A stretch of DNA of 64,000 bases from JAWKTV01 sp041398905 (GTDB taxonomy: Bacteria > Planctomycetota > Planctomycetia > Planctomycetales > Planctomycetaceae), in the NCBI GenBank assembly GCA_041398905.1, contig JAWKTV010000017.1:57503-121502 (forward strand), given 5' to 3'. Below, one piece after another: positions 45,846 through 55,517 of the stretch (positions are counted from its first letter, which is position 1; every line of letters starts with the position of its first letter). The notes beneath the pieces are model-generated. The model searched no databases and was not told the origin of the DNA. It saw only the letters and a program-made list of their open reading frames with translations. The position numbers were made by a program, and so were the translations under genes.

Positions 45846-45968
45846 GTTGGAGCCCGTGGGTGTGGCGAAATCGAGTCGAGGAACGGCGAACGTGCACAAC
45901 ACCTTGGGACGATCGAGGAACTGCTGATCGCTCCCCGCTGCTCGAGGCTGCGGGCCGTTGCGAGTCGC

Positions 45969-46967
45969 CTACCGTTTCGGTGCGCCGGAAACCACCTGCG
46001 TCACGAATCCATCAAGAGCCGCACGGACTTCATTGTAGGCAACATACAGAATGTCGTTGTGTCCGGCTCCTTCGAGCTTGACGAGTCGTTTGGCGATTCC
46101 ATTCCGCGACTGATCGGGGGCTGCCGCGTACAACACTTCCGCCTGTTCGTACGGAATGATCTGATCGCGATCTCCGTGCAGGATCAGAATCGGAGCGGTG
46201 ACCTGCGCGATGCGCTGGGCAGAAGGGAATCGGTCGAGCAGCACCCATCGCACGGGCAGCCACGGGTAGTGGTACGCCGCGGTATCGACCAGCGACGAGA
46301 AGCTGGCACGAATGACCAAACCGGCCGGCGGCGTGCCCGACTGACAGACATCCGCCGCCAGACGAGTCGCCACGCCCCCGCCCAAGGATTCACCAAAGAT
46401 GATGATCTCGCTGGCCGAACGGCCCAGGTCACCCGTGGCGAACTCCCAAACAGCAGCAGCGTCCTCGGCCAGCAGCGCCTCCGTCGGCGAACCGGGATTC
46501 TGCCCGTAGCCCCGGTAATCGAAGATCAGCACATCGCAGCCCAGGCGGTTGAGCATGTCGATCTGCCGCACCCTGCGGCCACGATGACCGGCGTTCCCCT
46601 GAAAGTAAATCACCAGCGGACGCGATCGGCTGTCATTGGCGGCCAGCTCAGCTTGATTCGCGGCATCCGCCGCAGGCGGGGCGGCGTGCTCACGTTCGAT
46701 CGTCGCGTCGACCAGCCAGCCCGTCAGCGACAGTTGGTCGCGGGAAGTGATCTGCACATCCCGCGACCGCCCCTCCAGCTTCGCCAGCACGTCCGGGGTG
46801 ATCGCTTCGTTCGACGGGTGATAAATCAGCTTACGTTGAAGGATTGCGATCAGCATGAGCAACGTCAGGTACATGACAAGCACTGTCGTGAACAGTCGCC
46901 GGGCCCGACGAATCAGCAGCGATGCTGTCGGAACGGGCTGCGTGACGGGGATCGCCGATTGAGACAT
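45969..46967 (-). CDS. Membrane-anchored alpha/beta hydrolase
   Basis: A 332-residue serine hydrolase of the ABHD13/BEM46 type. One N-terminal membrane segment (FTTVLVMYLTLLMLIAILQRKLIYHPS) anchors it. The core has FQGNAGHRGRRVRQIDMLNR, LIFDYRGYGQNPGSPTEAL, nucleophile motif GESLGGGVATRLA, acid in LILHGDRDQIIPYEQ and a final His in LEGAGHNDILY. Such proteins are esterases or thioesterases of unknown substrate. ATG 46967 is chosen; in-frame sequence upstream to 47141 looks non-coding. The SDR gene follows 123 bases downstream. Confidence 0.86.
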   Translation of the reverse strand: MSQSAIPVTQPVPTASLLIRRARRLFTTVLVMYLTLLMLIAILQRKLIYHPSNEAITPDVLAKLEGRSRDVQITSRDQLSLTGWLVDATIEREHAAPPAADAANQAELAANDSRSRPLVIYFQGNAGHRGRRVRQIDMLNRLGCDVLIFDYRGYGQNPGSPTEALLAEDAAAVWEFATGDLGRSASEIIIFGESLGGGVATRLAADVCQSGTPPAGLVIRASFSSLVDTAAYHYPWLPVRWVLLDRFPSAQRIAQVTAPILILHGDRDQIIPYEQAEVLYAAAPDQSRNGIAKRLVKLEGAGHNDILYVAYNEVRAALDGFVTQVVSGAPKR

Positions 46968-47150
46968 GCAGGGAGCCGAGCAGGAGGACTGCCGCCAGCC
47001 GCCGTGTCGCAGGCGGCCCCGCACCAGTCTCGCATCAGTTGTTGGCGTTGCGGGTCGATTCTGCTGACGGATAGACTGCCCGCGAGCCGTCCCCGACGCC
47101 CGAACGGAACGACACTTTCTGGCATTTGAATCTACGAGCATCGCCCAGCC

Positions 47151-47786
47151 ATGTCGAGTTCTCAGCAGCGACTCCCGCGCATCCGTCCCGCACGCCTGGC
47201 CGCGCCGGGCGGCGAGGCCGCGTGTTCCGTGAGTCGGACTTGCGTCTTTGCGACGGGGCTGCTGCTGGCGTTCTTGGGCGGTTCACTGTCCGCCGACGAC
47301 GAATGGGTTCACGTCGAGTCGCTGCAAGGTCGCTTCCAGGCCGACTTCCCCGCACAGCCCGAAGAGTCGACGCAGCAGATCGAGTCTGACGCCGGCCGCG
47401 TCCCGCACACAACGCTGCTCACCGAACTGGAAGGTGGTCAGGTCGCGTTCGGCATCGTCTACAGCGACTACCCGCCCGCGACCATCGAGGCGCGCGGCCA
47501 GCGGATGCTGGAGGATGTCCGCAGCAGCGCCGTGCAGAACTTAAAGGGCCAACTGATCTCGGAGGTCGATCTCACGTTCAATGGCCAGCCCGCCCGCGAG
47601 TTCTCGATCTCCGGAGCGGTGGAAGGGAGCCCGCTGTTCTATCACTCGCGCGTGTTCGTGGTCGACAACCGGCTTTACGAACTTCGCATCGTGCGGGTCG
47701 GCGAAGCCCCGGTTGATCTCGCCGACGCGGTTCGGTTCTTCTCCTCCTTCCGAGCACCGTCGACGGGCAAAGCACCGGGAATGTAG
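47151..47786 (+). CDS. Small secreted protein of unknown function
   Basis: A 211-residue protein with an N-terminal signal region (CVFATGLLLAFLGGSLSADD). The mature part (VHVESLQGRFQADFPAQPEE; TELEGGQVAFGIVYSDYPP; RVFVVDNRLYELRIVRVGEA) has the alternating beta pattern seen in planctomycete proteins that resemble the PsbP/MOG1-like fold (SDQFQVxFP... type). This fold assignment is tentative. Starts at ATG 47151. No operon partner. Confidence 0.65.
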   Translation: MSSSQQRLPRIRPARLAAPGGEAACSVSRTCVFATGLLLAFLGGSLSADDEWVHVESLQGRFQADFPAQPEESTQQIESDAGRVPHTTLLTELEGGQVAFGIVYSDYPPATIEARGQRMLEDVRSSAVQNLKGQLISEVDLTFNGQPAREFSISGAVEGSPLFYHSRVFVVDNRLYELRIVRVGEAPVDLADAVRFFSSFRAPSTGKAPGM

Positions 47787-47932
47787 CGCAATAGCCGGGC
47801 TGTCGTACGTCGACCGGGAGAGTCCCCGCCCGACTGCGGCCGCACCGTCTCTCCCAGTTCCCGCGACGTCTCGCTTTGCCGTTCTCGTTTGACGCCTTAC
47901 CCTGCGCAGCGGCGTTCGTCAGATCGCCGCCG

Positions 47933-49423
47933 ATGCAGCCATGTTCCACCGTCCAGCCGGTCTTCGCACCGCCCCTCCAACAAACGTTCGACGTGAACCA
48001 CGACATCTATCAAAACCCGCTCAATACCCGCTACGCCTCGCGCGAGATGAGCGGCATCTGGTCCGAGCAGCGGAAGCACTCCACCTGGCGACGGCTGTGG
48101 GTCGCGCTCGCCGAGTCCGAACGGGAACTCGGCCTCGACATCAGTGAAGCCCAGATCGCGGAACTCAGGGCGCACATCGATGACATCGACTTCGACGCAG
48201 CGGCCCGGCACGAGCGGGAACTGAGGCACGATGTGATGGCGCACGTGCATACCTACCGCGACCAGTGCCCCTCGGCGGGGGGCATCATTCACCTGGGCGC
48301 GACGAGTTGCTTCGTCACCGACAACACCGAGCTGATCCAGATCCGCGATGCGCTGCGAATCATCCGCGGTCGTTTGGCGCAAGTGATTGATCGACTGGCC
48401 ACCTTCGCAGCGGAGTACCGCGATCTCCCCTGCCTCGGTTTCACGCATCTGCAACCGGCGCAGCCGACCACCGTTGGCAAGCGGGCGACACTGTGGTGCC
48501 ACGATCTGGTCCTGGACCTCGCCGAAGTCGAGCATCGGCTCGCCGCGCTCAAGTTTCGAGGCGTGAAGGGAACGACCGGCACGCAAGCGACGTTCCTCAC
48601 GCTGTTTGGCGGCGACCACCAGAAGGTGCTCGATCTCGACCGGCTCGTCTCCGCGAAAATGGGGTTCGACGCCACCTATCCCGTCACTGGTCAAACCTAC
48701 TCGCGCAAGGTCGACGCGCAGGTGCTCGCGGTCCTGTCGGGCATCGGGCAGTCGGCCCATAAGGCCGGCAGCGACTTCCGGCTGCTACAGAGCCGCAAGG
48801 AAGTGGAGGAGCCGTTTGAGAAGCACCAGATCGGTTCGTCCGCGATGGCGTACAAGCGAAACCCGATGCGCGCGGAACGAATCTGCGCGCTCGCACGCTT
48901 CGCCATGTCACTCGCCGCGAACGGCGATCAAACGATGGCGACGCAATGGATGGAACGCACGCTCGATGACAGCGCGAATCGACGCCTGTCGTTGCCGCAG
49001 TCGTTCCTGGCGATCGACGCCACGCTGATCCTGTACAGGAACGTGGCGGATGGTCTGGTCGTTTACCCGAAGGTGATCGCGAAGCACCTCGCGGAGGAAC
49101 TCCCCTTCATGGCCACCGAAGAAATCCTGATGGCCGGCGTGCAGGCCGGAGGCGATCGACAGGAACTGCATGAGCGGGTCCGCGTCCACAGCATGGAGGC
49201 GGGCCGGCAGGTGAAGGAGCAGGGAGGCACAAACGACTTGCTCGAACGCCTGCGGGCCGACGCGGCGTTCGCCAACGTCAATCTCGACGCGGCACTAGAC
49301 GCCCACCGCTACATCGGCCGCGCTCCCCAGCAGGTGGACGAGTTCATCGCGAACGTCGTCGCGCCGATTCGCGAGCAATTCGCCACGGAGCTGCATGCCC
49401 CCGCGGATGACCTGAAGGTGTAG
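47933..49423 (+). CDS. purB: Adenylosuccinate lyase
   Basis: Cleaves adenylosuccinate and SAICAR in purine synthesis. Features of the aspartase/fumarase superfamily: GGIIHLGATSCFVTDNTELIQ, GFTHLQPAQPTTVGKRATLW, the fumarate-lyase signature IGSSAMAYKRNPMRAERIC and QWMERTLDDSANRRLSLPQ. From ATG 47933 it is 496 residues; a GTG at 47993 gives 476 and starts nearer to the normal (N/H)DIYQNPLNTRYASREM beginning, so it is a good alternative. A TTG at 47876 is less likely. Confidence 0.94.
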   Translation: MQPCSTVQPVFAPPLQQTFDVNHDIYQNPLNTRYASREMSGIWSEQRKHSTWRRLWVALAESERELGLDISEAQIAELRAHIDDIDFDAAARHERELRHDVMAHVHTYRDQCPSAGGIIHLGATSCFVTDNTELIQIRDALRIIRGRLAQVIDRLATFAAEYRDLPCLGFTHLQPAQPTTVGKRATLWCHDLVLDLAEVEHRLAALKFRGVKGTTGTQATFLTLFGGDHQKVLDLDRLVSAKMGFDATYPVTGQTYSRKVDAQVLAVLSGIGQSAHKAGSDFRLLQSRKEVEEPFEKHQIGSSAMAYKRNPMRAERICALARFAMSLAANGDQTMATQWMERTLDDSANRRLSLPQSFLAIDATLILYRNVADGLVVYPKVIAKHLAEELPFMATEEILMAGVQAGGDRQELHERVRVHSMEAGRQVKEQGGTNDLLERLRADAAFANVNLDAALDAHRYIGRAPQQVDEFIANVVAPIREQFATELHAPADDLKV

Positions 49424-49511
49424 CCTCTCGATCAACGGCCGGCCCGGTGGCGACTCTGTGTTGGCATTCCGGATGCAGCGCAGTCTGGTTCGCACCCCGA
49501 TGGCGGATCAG

Positions 49512-49856
49512 CTATCGCTGGCGCAGGCTGTGCATCCGCAGCAGCCCATGCAGCAGCAGGCCGCAGATTCCGAAGATCAGGCACGCGACGTTCGTCATGA
49601 CCGCTTGCCCGATGGGAACGCGGCCCAGATAGGTGAACAGGGCGGTCAGTCCTACGAAGATGCCGGTGGCGATCATCCAGCCGCCGCTCAGCCGATTGAC
49701 CGGGTACCAGACGCGGTCGCTGCGCAGCGTGCCGGGCGTACGGAAGCCGTACCAGCGATTACGCGGGACCATGCCGCACCACAACGGAACCCCCAGCACC
49801 AGGAACAGCCCTCCAACCGCTGCGTACACGATCAGAATCACCAGTTCTGTGGACAT
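49512..49856 (-). CDS. SdpI-like small membrane protein
   Basis: A 114-residue protein with three membrane segments (LVILIVYAAVGGLFLVLGVPL; LSGGWMIATGIFVGLTALFTYL; TNVACLIFGICGLLLHGLL). The motif IPRNRWYGFRTPxTL-like sequence (MVPRNRWYGFRTPGTL) between segments one and two matches SdpI/YhfL-type proteins, known in Bacillus as immunity to the toxic peptide SdpC. Outside Bacillus most copies are not tied to a toxin, and none is visible here. ATG 49856. Confidence 0.78.
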   Translation of the reverse strand: MSTELVILIVYAAVGGLFLVLGVPLWCGMVPRNRWYGFRTPGTLRSDRVWYPVNRLSGGWMIATGIFVGLTALFTYLGRVPIGQAVMTNVACLIFGICGLLLHGLLRMHSLRQR

Positions 49857-50120
49857 CGAACGAATCCTTGTTTGATGGAAGACAGAGATCCCGTCGATTC
49901 ACGGGATTCCGCGTCCGCGGAGTGCTGTGTGGCGGTCCGCCCGCCGCAGCGTGTTCTTCCCTCCCCGTTGGAAACGCGGGCGTCGTGGGGCCGGTTCACA
50001 GAATCGCGCTGGATTCGTCCCAATCGCTCCCTGCGCGCGCGTGCAGTGTACGCGCGATACCGATAGCATTCTCCTGGCCAGATTGGTCCTTCTGTCCTGT
50101 CCCCAACCAGCCAGTTTCGC

Positions 50121-51236
50121 GTGCTGCGCATCGCGCTTGTGATACCGACGCTCGACCGCTCCGGGGCGGAGAAGCAGTTGACTTGGCTGGCGACCGGGCT
50201 CCCCCGTGATCGCTTTGAGCCGCACGTGATCGCCCTGACCCGCGGCGGAGGGTACGCCGCCGAACTGAACTCGGCCGATGTCCCCGTCACGGTCATCGGG
50301 AAGCGGCTCAAGCTCGATCCCCTGACGATCTGGAAGCTCCGCCGCCAACTCGCGGACTTCCAACCCGACGTCGTTCACTCATGGCTGTTTGCCGCGAACG
50401 CCTATACGCGGCTCTTCGCCCCGGCCAGCACGAGAAAATCCGCGAAGTTCGTCGTCTCCGAAAGGTGCGTCGACAGTTGGAAGTCCGGCTGGCAACTTGC
50501 GCTGGACCGGCGGCTCGTGACTCGCACCGACAGGCTCGTCGGTAACTCGCAGGCGGTCGCGGACTTCTACCGGGAGCTGGGCTTCGATTCGGCGCGACTC
50601 GCGGTGATTCCCAACGCCGTCAGCATCCCGCCCCGCCCCAGCATTTCGCAGCAGGAACTGAAGCAGCAGCTCCACTGGCCCGCCGACGCCCGGATCATCA
50701 TGTACGCGGGACGTCTCGCTCCTCAGAAGCGCGTCCGAGACCTGCTGTGGTCCTGCCAGTTTCTCCGGCAGGCCGACCCGCGCACCCGGCTCCTCGTCAT
50801 CGGCGACGGCCCGGAACGTGATGCTTTGCTGTACTTCGCGAAACAGATTGAAGTCGAGGATTTCGTCACGTTCACCGGGCATCGCGACGATGCCGCATCG
50901 CTGCTGCAACTGGCGGACGTCTTCTGGCTGGCGAGCGAATTTGAAGGAATGTCCAACAGCCTGATGGAGGCGATGGCGTGCGGCAAACCGGTGGTCGTCA
51001 GCGACATCGCCCCGAACCGTGAGCTGGTGCGGCACGAACGCGAGGGCTTTCTCGCGGGGATCGGCGACGGGGTTGCCTTCGCGCAGTTTACCCGCAGGTT
51101 GTTTGACGACCCGAGTCTGTCAGCGACAATCGGAGCGGCCGCCGCCGAACGGATGGCGCGCCTGTTCAGCCGGGAAGCAATGGTGCGAAGCTACGCGACA
51201 CTGTACGAGGCAATCACCACGGAGCACGCGAAATGA
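50121..51236 (+). CDS. Glycosyltransferase, family 4
   Basis: A 371-residue GT-B enzyme. N-terminal LVIPTLDRSGAEKQLTWLATGL, central IMYAGRLAPQKRVRDLL and VIGDGPERDALL, and the C-terminal donor site FWLASEFEGMSNSLMEAMACGKPVVVSD with E(x7)E-like spacing. Retaining transfer of a nucleotide sugar to a lipid-linked or capsule acceptor is likely. The start is GTG 50121, immediately before MLRIALVIP-like sequence. It overlaps the next gene by four bases (ATGA), so they are coupled; asnB follows, which suggests a small glycan-related cluster. Confidence 0.9.
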   Translation: MLRIALVIPTLDRSGAEKQLTWLATGLPRDRFEPHVIALTRGGGYAAELNSADVPVTVIGKRLKLDPLTIWKLRRQLADFQPDVVHSWLFAANAYTRLFAPASTRKSAKFVVSERCVDSWKSGWQLALDRRLVTRTDRLVGNSQAVADFYRELGFDSARLAVIPNAVSIPPRPSISQQELKQQLHWPADARIIMYAGRLAPQKRVRDLLWSCQFLRQADPRTRLLVIGDGPERDALLYFAKQIEVEDFVTFTGHRDDAASLLQLADVFWLASEFEGMSNSLMEAMACGKPVVVSDIAPNRELVRHEREGFLAGIGDGVAFAQFTRRLFDDPSLSATIGAAAAERMARLFSREAMVRSYATLYEAITTEHAK

Positions 51237-51937
51237 TGTCACTGAAGATCATCGGCGCGACGTTGCTGCTGTATCTCGTGATCTCACCGGTTGCGGTGTC
51301 GGCGCAGGGATTCTTCGATGCTCCCACACCTCGCGGTGCCGCGCCGAAAGATGACGAGTGGAGAAACGAAATCACCGACTCGGCCCCATTGCCTCCGGAT
51401 GCCGCGCCCGATCGACCAGGATTCCAGAACTCGCTCAACGCGGGGAACTCGAACTTCGGTGAAGACTGGACCGCGGAAACCAGCCCAGCCGACCTGCTGC
51501 GCGGGCCCGATCTGCGGGTGGCGCCGGCGTCGGCGTTCAGCCTCGGCGGCAGCCGCGGACTGATCACGTTGCATTCGCCCGAGCACAATGCGGGAACCGT
51601 TCGCTATGAACTCTTCAGCAGCAAGGGGCGATTCCGCTTCCAAATGGAACCCGGCCAGACTCAGAAGTTCGACGAGGACCAGACGTGGTGCATCCGCTAT
51701 CACACGGGTGTTGACGACCATTTCGTCAGTTACCGCCTGCTCGAAGGTCGGTATGATTTCGCGATGGGCGTCGATGGCTGGGAACTGCGAATGATGAAGG
51801 CCGGCGACCGCTTGCCACCCACGCCGCCGCGCGTTACCGACGTCTCGCGCTCAAGTTCGGTCGATCCACCGCTGCCTCCTCCGGTCCCGACCCCGGACGT
51901 GGACGGCGTGCAGGCTGCTCCCGTTCCGGAGCCGTGA
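51233..51937 (+). CDS. Secreted protein coupled to the glycosyltransferase
   Basis: A 234-residue protein with a signal peptide (LKIIGATLLLYLVISPVAVSAQ). It has a Pro-rich stretch, then a compact segment (LHSPEHNAGTVRYELFSSKG; WCIRYHTGVDDHFVSYRLLE; YDFAMGVDGWELRMM), then a Pro-rich tail. I do not recognise the family. The four-base overlap with the glycosyltransferase makes joint expression nearly certain. Confidence 0.68.
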   Translation: MMSLKIIGATLLLYLVISPVAVSAQGFFDAPTPRGAAPKDDEWRNEITDSAPLPPDAAPDRPGFQNSLNAGNSNFGEDWTAETSPADLLRGPDLRVAPASAFSLGGSRGLITLHSPEHNAGTVRYELFSSKGRFRFQMEPGQTQKFDEDQTWCIRYHTGVDDHFVSYRLLEGRYDFAMGVDGWELRMMKAGDRLPPTPPRVTDVSRSSSVDPPLPPPVPTPDVDGVQAAPVPEP

Positions 51938-52039
51938 AGGATTGGTCGCCAGTCGCAGCGAGCAGGGCTCCGGTCTTGTCAGGACGGGGCTTGGGGCGGG
52001 GTCCGTGCGTGTTCATCGATGAACGGTTGAAACAAACTC

Positions 52040-54019
52040 ATGTGCGGCATCGCAGGAGCTGTCTGGACGTCACAAGGGCAGCCCCTCGAACGCGATGTGC
52101 TGCAGCGGATGACCGACGCCATTGTCCATCGCGGCCCGGATGACGAAGGACACTATCGCGATGTCCGGCCGGATGGCGGCGGAGTCGCCCTCGGCTTCCG
52201 CCGGCTGTCGATCATCGACCTCGCCGGCGGACACCAGCCACTCGCCAACGAGGATGGCAGCGTCTGGATCGCCTTCAACGGGGAGGTCTACAACTACCGC
52301 GAACTCCGGCCCGAACTCGAAGCCCGCGGGCATCAGTTCCGCACCGAGTCCGACACTGAGGTCATTGTCCACGCCTACGAAGAATACGGCGTCGAGTGTC
52401 TGCGGAAGTTTCGCGGCATGTTCGCGTTCGCCATCTGGGACGCCCCGCGACAGCGGTTGTTCATCGCTCGAGATCGCCTGGGGCAGAAACCGGTCTACTA
52501 TCGAAACGAGCCGGGCCGGCTGCTGTTCGCCAGCGAACTCAAGTCCCTGCTGCAACTGCCAAACGCCCCACGCGAACTCGACCCGGAGGCGGTGGACCTG
52601 TTCCTGACGTACCAGTACGTGCCGCATCCCAGGTGCATCCTCAAGGGGTACGAGAAGCTCCCGCCGGCGCAGGACCTACTGTATGAGGGCGGGCAACTCG
52701 TCGTCCGGCCCTACTGGCGACCGCCCTATCCAGACGCTGCCGCCACGGGCGATTTCGCCGACCCGAACCTCGCCGGCTCGCATGCCTGGCGCGATGACGA
52801 GTGGCGACGACGCCTGCGGGAAACGCTCACCGAATCGGTCCGGCTGCGGATGCGGTCCGATGTGCCGATCGGCGCGTTCCTCTCCGGCGGGATCGACTCG
52901 ACAATCATCTCCGGACTGATGCAGTCGCTCTCGCCCCGGCCGATTCACACGTTCTCGATCGGCTTCTCGATCGCGAAGTTCGACGAACGCGCCTATGCCC
53001 GCGAAGCGGCGGCCCTGCTCAAGACGAATCACCACGAGTTCGTCGTCGAACCTTCTGCGATCGACATGCTGCCACGGCTGATCTGGCAGTACGACGAACC
53101 GTTCGGCGACAGCTCGGCGATTCCGACAACGTACCTCTCGGAAGTGACGCGGCGGGTGGTGACGGTTGCCCTCTCCGGTGATGGGGGAGATGAACTCTTC
53201 GCGGGCTACGAACGCTACCAGGCGGTCAAGCTGGCCGAGCGATTCGACTGGCTGCCAGCCCCCATCCGCCGGATGTTCGGCTGGAAACTATGGCAGCGCA
53301 TCCCGACATCCACTGAGCAACGGGCACTCGGGCGACGGGCCAAACGCTTCGCCGCCGCACTCGGGCAGACTCCCGAACGTCGCTACCTCCGGTGGATCGG
53401 CATCTTCGATGCCGACACGCGCCGGCACCTGTATACCGACGACTTTCGCCGGACGCTCGGCGACTTCGACTCGGCCGAATTCCTGCTCGACGCCTATTCG
53501 CACGCCGCCAGCCGAGACTTCATCACCCGCACCACCGCCGCCGACGTCCATAGCTATCTCCCCTGCGACATCCTGAAGAAGGTCGACATCGCCAGCATGT
53601 CGCACAGCCTCGAGGCCCGCAGCCCGTTTCTCGATCACCACGTCGCCGAGTTGGCGGCGCGGATGCCAATGCGGCTGAAAATGGCGGGCAGCCAGGGAAA
53701 GCAGATTCTCATCGACACGTTCCAAGACCTGTTGCCGCCGTCGATTCAAACGCGGAAGAAGATGGGATTCGGAGTCCCCATCGACCACTGGTTCCGACAT
53801 GAACTGCGATCGCTGCTGCGCGACACACTGCTCTCGACGCACGCGCGGCAACGCGGCCTGCTCCGCGCGGACGAGGTCGAACGACTGATCGATGAGCATC
53901 AGTCGGGACAGTGGGACCACAGTTATCGACTGTGGAATCTGCTCTGCCTGGAGTCGTGGTGCCGCATGTTTCTCGATGACAGGGCGACAACCTGCCCGCA
54001 GCCCCTTGCCGTCTCCTAG
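52040..54019 (+). CDS. asnB: Glutamine-hydrolysing asparagine synthetase-type amidotransferase
   Basis: A 659-residue class II amidotransferase. Cys2 of MCGIAGAVW is the glutaminase nucleophile; HRGPDDEG, RLSIIDL, FNGEVYNY and ESDTEVI complete that site. The synthetase half has the PP-loop SGGIDS (LSGGIDSTIISG), GDGGDELFAGYERY and KVDIASMSHSLEARSPFLD. It may make free asparagine or amidate a sugar or peptide in the glycan cluster; the context cannot tell. ATG 52040 starts directly with the required Met-Cys. Confidence 0.93.
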   Translation: MCGIAGAVWTSQGQPLERDVLQRMTDAIVHRGPDDEGHYRDVRPDGGGVALGFRRLSIIDLAGGHQPLANEDGSVWIAFNGEVYNYRELRPELEARGHQFRTESDTEVIVHAYEEYGVECLRKFRGMFAFAIWDAPRQRLFIARDRLGQKPVYYRNEPGRLLFASELKSLLQLPNAPRELDPEAVDLFLTYQYVPHPRCILKGYEKLPPAQDLLYEGGQLVVRPYWRPPYPDAAATGDFADPNLAGSHAWRDDEWRRRLRETLTESVRLRMRSDVPIGAFLSGGIDSTIISGLMQSLSPRPIHTFSIGFSIAKFDERAYAREAAALLKTNHHEFVVEPSAIDMLPRLIWQYDEPFGDSSAIPTTYLSEVTRRVVTVALSGDGGDELFAGYERYQAVKLAERFDWLPAPIRRMFGWKLWQRIPTSTEQRALGRRAKRFAAALGQTPERRYLRWIGIFDADTRRHLYTDDFRRTLGDFDSAEFLLDAYSHAASRDFITRTTAADVHSYLPCDILKKVDIASMSHSLEARSPFLDHHVAELAARMPMRLKMAGSQGKQILIDTFQDLLPPSIQTRKKMGFGVPIDHWFRHELRSLLRDTLLSTHARQRGLLRADEVERLIDEHQSGQWDHSYRLWNLLCLESWCRMFLDDRATTCPQPLAVS

Positions 54020-54470
54020 CAACCGGGCGACTCTGGTTGTCAGGCCATCCGATCGGGCAGGGAACTGCCTCCGGGGCAAGCCAGCGGCCAACTCCGCAGC
54101 TTCGCGCCGGGTGTCGGGGGCGCCCCGCGACAGCGGCAGCTCCCGATGTCGAAAGCGTTCCCACCAGGGGCTTCCATCGGAGCGCCCCTGCCACACCACC
54201 CCGATTGAATATCCGGGTCTCCCTGCCCCGCCCGGGGCTTGAAAATGCCAGGCACATGCCCAGCCTGCTATCATCGTTCACCAGCCTGCTGAAGAACTCA
54301 CCGCACGGACATCCAGTCTGTGACGGGGCCGCGAGACCACGCGACCTTCCGCCCGGAAGTCCCGGGCACGATTCGCGAACGCTGGGGACGACCAACATGC
54401 CACTCCTCGATGATCACCGCTGTCGCACCTGGTCAGCCCGGGGCTGGTCTGGTCGACGCTGGCCCTGTCG
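54020..54470. other. Intergenic region, may contain the true start of the next gene
   Basis: 451 bases. The last ~60, in the frame of the next gene, read SPLSHLVSPGLVWSTLALSM without a start codon, and look like a signal peptide. An ATG at 54397 lies in another frame (MPLLDDHRC). No other feature seen. Confidence 0.45.
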
Positions 54471-55517
54471 ATGTTCGACTCGACGGCATGGAGTTCCATG
54501 CAGCCGGCCGGGCATCCGCCCAGTCCTGCCTTGCCTCGACGTGCTGGCGTTGATGTCGGGCCGCGTGCCGATCTGCTGTTGATCGTTGGAGCAGGCGGGA
54601 CGGACCAGTATGCGGCGCTCTTCAACGAGTGGGCCGCGCGGTGGCGAACGGCGGCTGAGCGTGGCCAATGCCAGGTGACCCGCATCGGCACGACGGATGG
54701 CCCCGCCAAGGAACCCGGCAATGCCGACGCGGCTACACCGGCCGCGCCCGACCCGGCAGTGGAGACCGCCGTGCGGGACGCCGTGCGTGACTGGTTGACC
54801 GCGGCCGCCGCCGAGACACAGCGGCCACTCTGGATCGTCTGCATCGGTCACGGCACCGACGACGGACGTGTCGCCAAGCTCGCGCTCACCGGCGACGACC
54901 TCACCGCCACCGAGTTCGCCGCCTGGCTCGCCCCGCTCAAACGACCGGTCGCGATCGTGCAGTCCACTTCGTGCAGCGGTGCGTTCCTGGAGCCGCTCTC
55001 AGCACCCGGCCGGGTCGTCGTCACCTCCACCAAAAGCGGAGCCGAACAGAACTTCGCCCACCTCGGCGGCCACATCGCCGCCGCCTGGGACGACCCCGCC
55101 TCAGATCTCGATCAGGACCAGCAGGTGTCGCTGCTCGAGGCGTTTCTGGTCGCCTCCCGACAGGTGCGGGAGTTCTACGAGAGTGACAACCGACTCGCGA
55201 CCGAGCACGCGCTGCTCGACGACACCGGCGACGGACAGGGGACCCGACCCGAAGCCTACATGGGCACAATACCCGTCCGCGATCCGGGCACAACCGCCGC
55301 GCTCGACGGCTACATCGCGGCGCAGTGGGTGCTCAACCCCAGCCCCGCGGAGCGGGCCTTGCCGGACGACTTCCGCGAGCAGCGTGATCGTCTCGAGCAG
55401 CAACTCGCCCGAATGCGGGAACTCAAGTCCCAGGTGACCGAAGACGAATACTACGCCCTGCTGGACCCCGTCCTGCTCGAACTCGCAAGGCTGTACGCGA
55501 CGCTGGAGGCAAAGTGA
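54471..55517 (+). CDS. Legumain/caspase-like (C13-type) peptidase, N terminus uncertain
   Basis: A 348-residue protein as read. The core (ADLLLIVGAGGTDQYAALF; PLWIVCIGHGTDDGR; AIVQSTSCSGAFLEPL) has the catalytic His in GHG and Cys in SCSGAF, as in caspase-hemoglobinase-fold peptidases. SLLEAFLVASRQVREFYESD, then LLDDTGDGQG are typical of the C13-like set in planctomycetes. No ATG precedes the hydrophobic sequence SHLVSPGLVWSTLALSM upstream of 54471, so the signal peptide may begin at ATG 54397 with one lost or gained base. A C-terminal coiled-coil (EQRDRLEQQLARMRELKSQ) follows. Target unknown. Confidence 0.72.
   Translation: MFDSTAWSSMQPAGHPPSPALPRRAGVDVGPRADLLLIVGAGGTDQYAALFNEWAARWRTAAERGQCQVTRIGTTDGPAKEPGNADAATPAAPDPAVETAVRDAVRDWLTAAAAETQRPLWIVCIGHGTDDGRVAKLALTGDDLTATEFAAWLAPLKRPVAIVQSTSCSGAFLEPLSAPGRVVVTSTKSGAEQNFAHLGGHIAAAWDDPASDLDQDQQVSLLEAFLVASRQVREFYESDNRLATEHALLDDTGDGQGTRPEAYMGTIPVRDPGTTAALDGYIAAQWVLNPSPAERALPDDFREQRDRLEQQLARMRELKSQVTEDEYYALLDPVLLELARLYATLEAK

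Noticed and set aside
49512..49856. SdpI-like protein as part of a toxin-immunity pair
   Set aside because: No SdpC-like toxin or secreted peptide gene is nearby; most SdpI-like proteins stand alone.
54037..54582. 181-codon plus-strand frame after asnB
   Set aside because: Arg/Pro/Ser-rich and overlaps the legumain-like gene in another frame; only its MPLLDDH part may matter as a displaced start.
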